Shown in pieces: positions 17,930-26,135 of a DNA stretch of 64,000 bases. Source of the stretch: Streptomyces sp. NBC_01454 (GTDB lineage Bacteria; Actinomycetota; Actinomycetes; Streptomycetales; Streptomycetaceae). Location: NCBI RefSeq assembly GCF_036227565.1, contig NZ_CP109460.1, positions 1,612,001-1,676,000 of the forward strand, written 5' to 3'. Position 1 is the first letter of the stretch; every line of letters starts with the position of its first letter. The notes under the pieces were generated by a model. That model worked only from the letters and a program-made list of their open reading frames with translations. It did not search any database and had not been told where the DNA came from. The position numbers were made by a program, and so were the translations under genes.

Positions 17930-19471
17930 TCAGTTCACACCCCTGTCGCGCCCGGACCAATACGGCTGGCGGAGCTTGAACTTCTGGATTTTGCCGGTGG
18001 CCGTACGGGGGATCGCGTCGCGGAATTCGACGGATGTCGGCGCCTTGAAGCCGGCCATGTGCCGCTTGCAGTGGGCGATGATGTCGGACTCCTCGGCCGT
18101 GGCGCCCTCGGCGAGGACCACCAGGGCTTTGATCGTCTCGCCCCATTTCTCGTGCGGCACGCCGATCACCGCGACCTCGGCGACCGCCGGGTGACTGAAG
18201 ATCGTGTCCTCCACCTCGATGGACGACACGTTCTCGCCGCCGGTGATGATGACGTCCTTCTTCCGGTCGGAGATCGTGAGGTGACCGTCGGCGGGGTCGA
18301 GGGTGCCGCCGTCGCCGGTGTGGAACCAGCCGTCCTCCAGCGCGTCCGCGGTCTCCTCCGGCTTGTCCCAGTAGCCGTCGAGCACCGTGTTCGAGCGGGC
18401 CAGGACCTCGCCGGAGCCGGAGACCTTCAGCTGGACCCCGAGCGCGGGCAGACCCGCACGGGACAGCTTGCGTGCCCGCTCCTCGGCGGGCAGGCCCGCG
18501 TCGCCGGGGAGGGTCCGGTTGAAGGTCAGGAGGGGCGAGGTCTCGGTGAGCCCGTAGATCTGCGTGAACTCCCAGCCCAGTTCCTCCCCTACACGCTCGA
18601 TCGTCGCGGTCGGCGGCGGCGCGCCCGCGCAGACGATGCGTACCCGGTCACGCCCCGGGATCTCGCCGGGCCAGGTCGCCGCAGCGTGGAGCACGGCGTT
18701 CCAGACAGCGGGCGCACCGCACATGAGACTGACGCCGTGCTCCTCGACCCGCCGCAGGATCTCCGCGCCGTCGACCTTGCGCAGCACCACTTGCTTGACG
18801 CCGAGTCCGGCCATCACGTACGGCATCCCCCAGCCGTTGCAGTGGAACATCGGCAGCGTGTGCATGTACACATCGCGCTCCCACGCGCGGGTGTGCAGGC
18901 CGAAGGTCATGCCGTTGACCCAGATGTTGCGGTGCGTCAGCTGCACGCCCTTGGGGCGGGCGGTGGTGCCCGAGGTGAAGTTGATCGTCGCGGTGGCGTC
19001 CTCGTCGGGGCGCGACCACGGGCGCGGGTCCACGCCGAACCGCATCAGCTCGGATTCGGTCTGCTCACCGAGCACGAAACGGTGGCGCGCCTCGACACCG
19101 GCCAGGATGTCCGTCAGCTCGGGGTCGAGGAGCAGGACCGAGGCCCCGCTCTGCCGGACCACGTAGTCGACCTCTTCCGGCTTGAGGCGGAAGTTCACCG
19201 GCACACAGATCCGGCCGCTCATCGGCACCGCGAACAGCAGTTCCAGCATGCGCGCGGAGTTGTGGCTGACCACCGCCACCCGCTCGCCCTCACCGACCCC
19301 GAGGGCGTCCAGGCCCGCCTGCCAGGCACGGACCCGGTCGGCGAACCGCCCGTAGGTCGAGGCGGGCACCGGCGGGGCGGGCTGACGGGGCTCGTCGATC
19401 ACGCCCGTGCTCTCGCGGAAGCCCAGGTCGGCGCGGTCGAGGAAGTCCGCGATCGTCATCGGTGTCCGCAT
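17930..19471 (-). CDS. medium/long-chain acyl-CoA synthetase-like ligase
   Basis: A 513-aa ANL ligase. [57 protein letters not shown] and [12 protein letters not shown] cover the AMP- and CoA-binding motifs and the catalytic lysine. It is only distantly like the neighbouring ligase, so this is not a tandem duplicate. ATG 19471 follows AGGAGAAAGC. The substrate is unknown. Confidence 0.88.
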   Translation of the reverse strand: MRTPMTIADFLDRADLGFRESTGVIDEPRQPAPPVPASTYGRFADRVRAWQAGLDALGVGEGERVAVVSHNSARMLELLFAVPMSGRICVPVNFRLKPEEVDYVVRQSGASVLLLDPELTDILAGVEARHRFVLGEQTESELMRFGVDPRPWSRPDEDATATINFTSGTTARPKGVQLTHRNIWVNGMTFGLHTRAWERDVYMHTLPMFHCNGWGMPYVMAGLGVKQVVLRKVDGAEILRRVEEHGVSLMCGAPAVWNAVLHAAATWPGEIPGRDRVRIVCAGAPPPTATIERVGEELGWEFTQIYGLTETSPLLTFNRTLPGDAGLPAEERARKLSRAGLPALGVQLKVSGSGEVLARSNTVLDGYWDKPEETADALEDGWFHTGDGGTLDPADGHLTISDRKKDVIITGGENVSSIEVEDTIFSHPAVAEVAVIGVPHEKWGETIKALVVLAEGATAEESDIIAHCKRHMAGFKAPTSVEFRDAIPRTATGKIQKFKLRQPYWSGRDRGVN

Positions 19472-19691
19472 GCTTTCTCCTGTGTTCGGAGGGTCCGGGG
19501 ACAAACACGTCTGGAAGCTGAGGTGAGTCTGGCAGTTGCCGGGCGACAGCGGTCTCGCCGCGGCGGCAGCGGTGGGAACATCAGATTCCGCGGAGGCGGC
19601 ACCGGTCAAGCGGTTCGGCGTTCAAGGGGCCAAGTGGTCCAGCGGTCAGGCGGCCGGCCCTCCCCCGTGGGGGCCGGCCCCGGACCGTCGG

Positions 19692-19874
19692 CTACTTGTC
19701 GGCGGTCAGGGTGCCCGCCGTGCCCCAGCTGTCGGTGGGCACCTCCTGGATCCAGACCTGGACGCTGCCGGCGGGGATCTTGTACGCGTCGACGAAGGCG
19801 TCGGTGATCTGCTTGACCAGCTCCCGCTTCAGTTCGACGCTGCGCGGACCTTGCTGGACGGTGACGATCGGCAT
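19692..19874 (-). CDS. 4-oxalocrotonate tautomerase-family enzyme
   Basis: A 60-aa tautomerase. Met removal would expose the catalytic Pro (MPIVTVQQG); the hexamer-type 4-OT length and the VWIQEVPTDSWG stretch fit. The substrate is unknown. It lies directly downstream of a broken LysR gene on the same strand, which may once have controlled it. Confidence 0.85.
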   Translation of the reverse strand: MPIVTVQQGPRSVELKRELVKQITDAFVDAYKIPAGSVQVWIQEVPTDSWGTAGTLTADK

Positions 19875-20044
19875 GGTGGAACTCCCTTGTCAGAGGCGGC
19901 CGTCCGGGAATCCGGCACCTGGTGCGGTGCCCGGATCTCCCCGGCCCGGCCCCGGTTTCCCCCGGGCTCCCGGTGGTGCCCGGCGTGCCCTCAGTCCATC
20001 GCGGACGGCCCCCGCGACCAAGAAGCGGAATGCGCACACAGCGA

Positions 20045-20986
20045 TCACCGATCGAGATCGGACCCCTCGCCGCCGTCCCCCGCCGCGCAGGCCCGCAGCA
20101 GCAGATCCAGGCCGGCGGGCGGGTCGGTACGGCGGACCGCGAGAAAGGTGGTGAGTTCCATGCCCGGGTCGTGGAACGGCAGGAAGGCGGCACGGGGCAC
20201 GCTCAGCCGGCGGGCGTGCGCGGCGTAGACGACGGTCCACAGGCCGCCGTCCGCCGGGCCGCCGGCCCCGATGGCCGTCAGGGTGTCGTCGAGCGAGCCG
20301 AAGACGGGGCCCGGGACGAGGGTGAAGCCGGCGTCCCGGCAGGCGTGGACGACCAGGTCGACCAGGGCCCGGTTCCTGCGCCGCGCGGTCAACACCAGGG
20401 GTACAGAGGCGAGTTGGGCAAGCCCGACGGCGCCGGGGGCGGCGGCCAGCGGGTGCCGGGCCGGGACGACCGCCACCAGGGGGTCCTGCCACAGCGGGAC
20501 GAAGCGCAGGTCCGCACGGCCGCCGCCGTCCGGCTCGCCCCGGACGAACGGGGGCATCCAGCTCACCGGACGCCACCCGGTCGAGCCGCTCCCGGGCCCG
20601 CGCGGACACCAGCTCCACCCCGGTCCCGGGGGCGAGGCCGGCCAGCGCGTCCAGCACCCGGTCCAGATGGGCACCCAGGCCCGTGCTCGTCCCCAGACGC
20701 AGGGTGGCGGTGCGGCCGGCGGTCAACTCGGCGACGGAGGCGCGGGCACGCTCCTCGGCGGCGAGCAGCGCCCGCGCCTCGGGAAGGAACCGTTCACCGG
20801 CGGCCGTCAGCCGCACCTGCCGCGCCGAACGGTCGAACGGTCGAACAGCTCGACCGTCAGCTCCCGTTCCAGCCGCCGGACCTGCTGGCTGACCGCCGAC
20901 TGCACGATGTGCAGCCGCTCCGCCGCCCGCCCGAAATGCAGCTCCTCGGCGACCCTGACGAAGTACCGCACCTGCCGAAGCTCCAC
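20045..20986 (-). pseudogene. LysR-family regulator broken by two indels
   Basis: A GTG at 20986 opens a LysR helix-turn-helix ([13 protein letters not shown], [20 protein letters not shown]). Near codon 50 a tandem 8-bp duplication (cgaacggt, 20826-20841) shifts the frame and leads to a stop. Removing one copy restores the expected [18 protein letters not shown]. Further on, a run of five G (20548-20552) must lose one base to restore GELDAPFVRGEP. The C-terminal effector domain then reads cleanly to the stop at 20045. Net +9 means the two shifts cancel downstream. The duplication looks real; the G-run could be a sequencing error. Confidence 0.8.
20826..20846. repeat. 8-bp tandem duplication inactivating the LysR gene
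   Basis: The unit cgaacggt occurs twice in a row plus five further bases of a third copy. Deleting one unit restores the LysR reading frame. Confidence 0.8.
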
Positions 20987-21059
20987 CGCTCCCCCGTCCC
21001 CGGTCCGGCCCGGATTAATTCCCTTGCCGCACGGTCCGCGGCCCGGACATCCTCCCCCC

Positions 21060-21623
21060 ATGATCGATGCCACCGCACTGTCCGAGAAACCCGTGCTCAC
21101 GGGCGACCGGATCCGTCTCGTACCGCTGTCGGCATGGCATGCGGACGCCTTCCACGCCGCCTGTCTGCGCCCGGAGATGCGCCGGCTGACCGGTACCCAC
21201 CACGACTTCACGCGGCAGGAGATCGAGGAATGGTGCGCCGGATGCGCCGACCGTGCGGACCGGCTCGACCTCGCGGTCGAGGACCGGGAGAGCGGTGCGT
21301 TCCTGGGCGAACTCGCGCTGAGCCAGATCGACCGGGACAACGCCCACGGGATGTTCCGGATCGCCCTCGTCCCGCACGCCACCGACCGCGGCATCGGCAG
21401 CGAGGCGATACGGCTGCTTCTCGACTACGCCTTCGACCGGGTGGGTCTGCACCGCGTCCAGCTGGAGGTCTTCGACTACAACCCGCGCGCCCGGCGGGCC
21501 TACGAGAAGTGCGGCTTCGAGGTGGAAGGCCGGCTGCGCGAGGCCCTCCACTGGGACGGCGAGTGGCACGACGTGCTGGTGATGGCGGCGCTGCGGACGC
21601 GGCGGCGGCCGGACGCGGGCTAG
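21060..21623 (+). CDS. RimJ/RimL-type GNAT acetyltransferase
   Basis: A 187-aa GNAT of the ribosomal-protein/small-molecule acetylating type. [20 protein letters not shown] holds the acetyl-CoA loop, and [20 protein letters not shown] is the family's characteristic asparagine/arginine stretch. ATG 21060 is 73 bp from the divergent broken LysR start. The substrate is not evident. Confidence 0.87.
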   Translation: MIDATALSEKPVLTGDRIRLVPLSAWHADAFHAACLRPEMRRLTGTHHDFTRQEIEEWCAGCADRADRLDLAVEDRESGAFLGELALSQIDRDNAHGMFRIALVPHATDRGIGSEAIRLLLDYAFDRVGLHRVQLEVFDYNPRARRAYEKCGFEVEGRLREALHWDGEWHDVLVMAALRTRRRPDAG

Positions 21624-21700
21624 GCGTGCTGCCCCAGGACGTAGAAGAACCGGCCCAGGACGAGCTGGACGGTCGCCTCGCAGCGGACGGCGAGTTGTCG
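21620..21700 (-). pseudogene. possible 3' remnant of an unidentified gene
   Basis: On the minus strand RQLAVRCEATVQLVLGRFFY then VLGQHA and a stop reads like a conserved C-terminus, with an in-frame stop just upstream. It overlaps the acetyltransferase stop by a few bases. I do not recognise the family. Confidence 0.25.
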
Positions 21701-21732
21701 TCACGCGTCGCGACGCCGCGGGCCTGCCTACG

Positions 21733-22776
21733 TCACGCTTGAGTGGTGGTCCCGATGAGGCGATCGCCGGACAGTAGCGTGCCTGCTTGCTTGACGTGCC
21801 GTAGGACGGGTGACACTTCCATACTTTGCAGACCAGGCAGGGCACCGATGCGATCCGACGTGAATTCGAAAAGTTCGTCGAGGTCTCGGCAGTGGGCAAC
21901 GGCATGGACGTTGTAGGGGCCGGAGATGGCCGCCGCGAAAGCGATCTCGGGTTCTCGTGCCAGCGAGCGTCCGACGTTCTTCACCTCTGACGGATGCACT
22001 CGCAACCACAGGTTGGCCCGCGCGTGATAGCCCAAAGCTGCTGGGGCGATCTCGACGTCGATGTGGACGACACGTTCCTCGAGCAGGACGCGGAGGCGGC
22101 GGGATACCCGGCCTGGTGTGGAATCCGCCGCTGTGGCGAGGGTGACGAGACTGGCCCGACCGTCCGCAGCGAGCGCGTCAAGAATCTTCTCGTCTTCGGC
22201 GGTGAGGTGTACGGGGTCGTCAGTGACCACCGGAGACTCCGTGAACGGGGGGCCGTCGCTCCCGAGCATGGCTTCCTGCTTCGGGGACAGCGCGCCGTGG
22301 AGTGCCGCCCAGTAGTGACCGCGGCCTCCCATGAACTGGCGGAGCATGGCGAAGGCACTGATGTCGAGCACCGCCGCGGTGCGCGGAAGTCGTTGGCCGA
22401 GCAGTTCTTCGCGCTGCGCCTGATCCCGTGACTGCGTCGCGCACGTGACTTCGGAGCCCGCTGCGCCAAGAGCTACCCAATTGACATCGTCCCGCTTGGC
22501 GAGTGCGCCCGCGATCGCCCCGACGCTGCCGGGCCGGCAGCGTAGTCGTACCAGCCATCTGCTTTGCCCCAACGTTCCCGGGTTGACCACGCCGATGACG
22601 CGGATGACGCCGTCGGCGTGCAGGCGTCGATATCGGCGATTGACGGTGCCTTCGGTGAGGCCGAGCGCGGCCGCTATCGAGGCGAAGGAGGCTCTCGGGG
22701 CAACCTGCAGCGCCCGAATGATTCGCACATCGTCGTGCTGGATTGCGAGGGATTCATACGTGGGTGCACCTGCCAT
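21733..22776 (-). CDS. Lrp/AsnC-family regulator with duplicated HTH-sensor units
   Basis: The 347-aa protein is built from two Lrp/AsnC units. One HTH is at about 12-55 (IIRALQVAPRASFASIAAAL), the second at about 190-235 (ILDALAADGRASLVTLATAA). Each is followed by a RAM-like sensing domain. It is divergent from the SDR and amidohydrolase genes and so is probably their regulator. The ligand is unknown. Start ATG 22776 has a weak ribosome binding site (AGGATT). Confidence 0.85.
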   Translation of the reverse strand: MAGAPTYESLAIQHDDVRIIRALQVAPRASFASIAAALGLTEGTVNRRYRRLHADGVIRVIGVVNPGTLGQSRWLVRLRCRPGSVGAIAGALAKRDDVNWVALGAAGSEVTCATQSRDQAQREELLGQRLPRTAAVLDISAFAMLRQFMGGRGHYWAALHGALSPKQEAMLGSDGPPFTESPVVTDDPVHLTAEDEKILDALAADGRASLVTLATAADSTPGRVSRRLRVLLEERVVHIDVEIAPAALGYHARANLWLRVHPSEVKNVGRSLAREPEIAFAAAISGPYNVHAVAHCRDLDELFEFTSDRIGALPGLQSMEVSPVLRHVKQAGTLLSGDRLIGTTTQA

Positions 22777-22952
22777 AGCGGGAATCCTACAAATCGATCT
22801 GCCGGGATCTCGCCTGCGGCAGCACGGCAAGCAGACTTGTTCCGTACCGATGAAGAGCCACAGCAGTGCGTATTCCGGTGTCGCCCCAAGGCGGTCTCGG
22901 TCGAGGACGCACGAAGTGAGCTTGCGACGTAAAGGAACGGAGATGACGCTCC

Positions 22953-23669
22953 ATGTCATCGACTGACACAGGGCAGCACATGTCGACCGCCCTCATCGTC
23001 GGGGCCTCGCGCGGCCTCGGCCACGCGATGGCGGCTGAATTCCTCGGCCGAGGATGGAACGTCATCGGCACGGTCCGCGACACCTCTGCGCAAACGCCCC
23101 TGCACGATCTCGCCGACCGGGCCGAGGGTCGCGTCACCATCGAGCATCTCGACATCAACGAGCCCGACCACCTTGCGCCCCTGCACGAGCGTCTTGCGGA
23201 ACGCCGGCTCGACCTGCTCTTCGTCAACGCCGGCACCACGAAAAATGAGCAGACACCCATCGGCAAGGTGGCGACAGACGATTTCGTCGAGGTGATGATC
23301 ACCAACGCTCTCAGCCCCATACGCGTCATCGAGGCGCTCGAAGACCTGGTGTCCCACACCGGCCTCATCGGAGCGATGTCGTCCGGGCAGGGCAGCATCA
23401 CGAACAACACGACCGCAGGCCGTGAGGTCTACCGGGGAAGCAAAGCGGCCTTGAACATGTTTATGCGCAGCTTCGCGATCCGGCAGGCGGGGACACAGCG
23501 CGGCTTCGCCCTCCTGGCACCGGGCTGGATCCGCACCGCGCTCGGGGGGCCCGACGCGCCGTTCACCGTCGAAGAGAGCGCCCCGCTGCTGGTGGACGTC
23601 CTGCTGTCCCAACTGGGCACTCCCGGCCTGGCGTATCTGGACCGCTCGGGTCGGACAGTGCCCTGGTAA
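22953..23669 (+). CDS. short-chain dehydrogenase/reductase
   Basis: A 238-aa SDR. The cofactor loop GASRGLG is at 17-23, NAG at about 92-94, the serine region MSSGQGS at 142-148 and the catalytic Y160-x3-K164. Two starts are possible (22953, or 22980 which begins MSTALIV); 22953 follows GGAG. Third-position GC is lower than in the flanking genes. Its direct neighbour is a broken amidohydrolase, suggesting a small catabolic unit acquired together with the Lrp regulator. Confidence 0.87.
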   Translation: MSSTDTGQHMSTALIVGASRGLGHAMAAEFLGRGWNVIGTVRDTSAQTPLHDLADRAEGRVTIEHLDINEPDHLAPLHERLAERRLDLLFVNAGTTKNEQTPIGKVATDDFVEVMITNALSPIRVIEALEDLVSHTGLIGAMSSGQGSITNNTTAGREVYRGSKAALNMFMRSFAIRQAGTQRGFALLAPGWIRTALGGPDAPFTVEESAPLLVDVLLSQLGTPGLAYLDRSGRTVPW

Positions 23670-23799
23670 GCCCCACCGAGCGACCCTTGCGGGTGGCCTG
23701 ACGACCAGCAGGCACCGCAAGCGGTCTTCTCACTCGAAACGCCCCCTCACCCGCGGCTGACGTGGCCAACACGCAGGAGAGCGCAAAGGATTGACGGCT

Positions 23800-24773
23800 G
23801 TGCCTCTCATCGCCATCGAAGAACACTGGAGCATGCCGGACGTGACGTCCGGCCTCCGAGCTGTGCCGCAGCCTGACGAAAGCCTTGTCTTCCACGAGAT
23901 GGGCGACAACCAGGAACGTCTGGAGGACCTGGGGGCCGGCCGCATCGCGGCCATGGATGCTCAGGGAATCGACGTGTCCGTCCTCGCCCTGACACCGCCG
24001 GGAGTCCAGCCGCTGCCGCCCAGGGAGGCACTGGCTCTGAGCCGCGCCGCGAACGATATGGCCGCAGCGGCCGTCGCCCGGCACCCGACCCGTTTTCGAT
24101 CGCTGTCCACTCTCCCATGTCGTCGCCAAAGGACGTCGGGGGCGAGCTGGAAAGAGCTGCGGGCATGGGGCATGTAGGCACCATGGTCTATGGCCGATCG
24201 GGCGACCTGTTCCTCGACGACCCCGCCTATGACGACTCTTTCTCCGCCGCATCAGAACTCGGCCAGCCCGTGTTCATCCATCCGCAGCTGCCCTCGACCG
24301 CAGTCCGAGACGCCTCATATCGCGGATTCGACCCCATGACGGACCTCGCCCTGGCCACTTTCGGGTGGGGGTGGCACCTGGACGCCGCAATTGCGGTACT
24401 CCGGCTGATGCTGCGAGGAACGTTCGACCGTCATCCCGGCCTGCAAGTGGTGCTCGGCCACTGGGGAGAGATGCTGCTCTTCTGGCTCGACCGAGCTGAC
24501 AGCCTTGCCCGTATCGCCGGGTTGGAGCGATCCATATCGGACTACGTCCGGTCAAACCTCTATGTCACGACCTCCGGCATGCTCGATCCGGCCTTCCTGC
24601 AGCACGCCCTGTCCGTCACCTCCGTCGACCGCTTGATCTTCTCGACCGACTACCCGTTCCAACGACCAACCAGAGAAGACATCGATTCCTTCCTGAAGCA
24701 CTTCTCGTCGGACGCGGAACGCAAGCAGTTCTCGTCGGCCAACGCGGCAGCCCTGTACGGCATTGCCGTCTAG
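23800..24773 (+). pseudogene. frameshifted ACMSD/amidohydrolase-2 family hydrolase
   Basis: The first part (from GTG 23800, after AAGGA) reads PLIAIEEHW... to RFRSLSTLP. The second part, in a different frame, continues MSSPKDVGGELERA... through VFIHPQL, VVLGHWGEMLLFW and IFSTDYPF to the natural stop at 24773. Joined at about 24116 with one added base, they give a normal amidohydrolase-2 (metal-dependent decarboxylase/hydrolase) of about 325 aa. A 1-nt deletion in the CTCCC run explains the break; a sequencing error would look the same. Confidence 0.75.
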
Positions 24774-24796
24774 GCAGGGCCGAGGTGGCGTCCAGC

Positions 24797-26053
24797 TCAG
24801 TCGTTGTCCGCCGTGAACGGCAGCCACTCGGTCTCCAGGGCGGCGTCCAGCCGGCGGACCGCCCCCGGGGTGTGCTCGGTGACCAGACCGGCGTGCGCCA
24901 AGCGCCGGAGCGGGGTGCCGCCCAGATAGCAGGCGCTCAACTCCCGTACGTCCAGGGCGAGATCGGGGTCGTCCGTGGTGGGAGTCCAGGTGGCACCGGC
25001 GGGGGTGGCGGTCAGCCGGAAGCGGCCCGCGTTGGCGGGCAGCGCGCGGTCGCTCAGGTCGAGGACGAGGTCGACGGGCGCCGCCCAGGAACGGGCGGTC
25101 AGCGCGGCGCGGACATCCACGAGCCGGAGCCACAGAGCGGGATCCTGGCCGGTGACGCGTACCTGGTCGCGGTCGGCGGCGAGGCTGAACAGCAGGTCGT
25201 CGGCGGGGCGGGCGTGGATCCGTACGGCCGAGGTGAGGTCGATCGCGGCGAGGTATGACCACAGGGCGGCAGCGGCCGGTGCGGACTCCGCCTCCAGCTC
25301 CGTCACCGCGACCGCGCCGGGGCGGCTGTCGTTCGCGGAGCGGGTGCGGTAGACCGCGTAGCCGCCGGGCGTCTCACCGTCCGCGCCCAGCACCACCACC
25401 CGCACTGCCCCGAAGCCGTCCCGGTCGTCGCCGTTGCGGGCGCCGTCGAGGTCCAGCACCTGGGTGCGCCACCAGGTCTCGTCGCGGGTGAACCGGCCCG
25501 CGCGGTCGGCCAGGCTCGCGTCGTAGCGCGCGGCGAGAAGCGCGGGTGCCGCGGCCGGGTCGATCAGCCGCAGCGGACGCCGGTCGGCCGCGATCCGCAG
25601 CGCGAGCGGCCGGGAGGAGTCGATCTCCACGCGGCAGGTCTCGGTGGCCGCGGCGAAGCCGAAGCGGCCGTAGATGGCGCTCTCCGACGCCCACAGGCAG
25701 GCCAGCGGCTGTCCGTCGGCGGCGCAGCGGCGCCACAGCTCGTCGATCACCGACGTCAGCACCCCGCGGCGCCGGTGGGTGGGCGCCACGGAGACGAAGT
25801 CGAGGGCAGCGCACGGGAGTTTACCGCCTGGGACGGAGAGGGTGAGGCGATGGGCCCCGGCCACCCCGGTCAGCCGTCCCTCGTGCCGGGCGCCGATGCG
25901 GGTGCTCTCCCGCAGCAGTTGGCGGTGGTAAGTGCGGGTCTTGTCGGGGAGCGTCAGGTGGAACGCGAGATAGACGAGGTCCAGGGCCTGGTCGAGGTCC
26001 TCTTCGGGGATGTCCCCGAGGTGGGGGGCGGTGCGGGTGTCGTCGTGGGTCAC
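24797..26053 (-). CDS. Eis-like GNAT acetyltransferase
   Basis: The 418-aa protein has the Eis architecture: an N-terminal GNAT domain (FVSVAPTHRRRGVLTSVIDE, about 86-105), a second degenerate GNAT and a C-terminal sterol-carrier-like domain ending WLPFTADND, whose terminal carboxylate is catalytic in Eis. SESAIYGRFGF contains the usual tyrosine. Eis proteins acetylate aminoglycosides or protein lysines; the natural substrate here is unknown. GTG start at 26053. Confidence 0.85.
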   Translation of the reverse strand: MTHDDTRTAPHLGDIPEEDLDQALDLVYLAFHLTLPDKTRTYHRQLLRESTRIGARHEGRLTGVAGAHRLTLSVPGGKLPCAALDFVSVAPTHRRRGVLTSVIDELWRRCAADGQPLACLWASESAIYGRFGFAAATETCRVEIDSSRPLALRIAADRRPLRLIDPAAAPALLAARYDASLADRAGRFTRDETWWRTQVLDLDGARNGDDRDGFGAVRVVVLGADGETPGGYAVYRTRSANDSRPGAVAVTELEAESAPAAAALWSYLAAIDLTSAVRIHARPADDLLFSLAADRDQVRVTGQDPALWLRLVDVRAALTARSWAAPVDLVLDLSDRALPANAGRFRLTATPAGATWTPTTDDPDLALDVRELSACYLGGTPLRRLAHAGLVTEHTPGAVRRLDAALETEWLPFTADND

Positions 26054-26135
26054 CCGGGGACGCTAACCCGGCGCGCCGGGATCCTCATCCCGTTATCGCG
26101 CGCGCCGGGCCGGCGTCCCCGAGCCCCGTGTCCGG

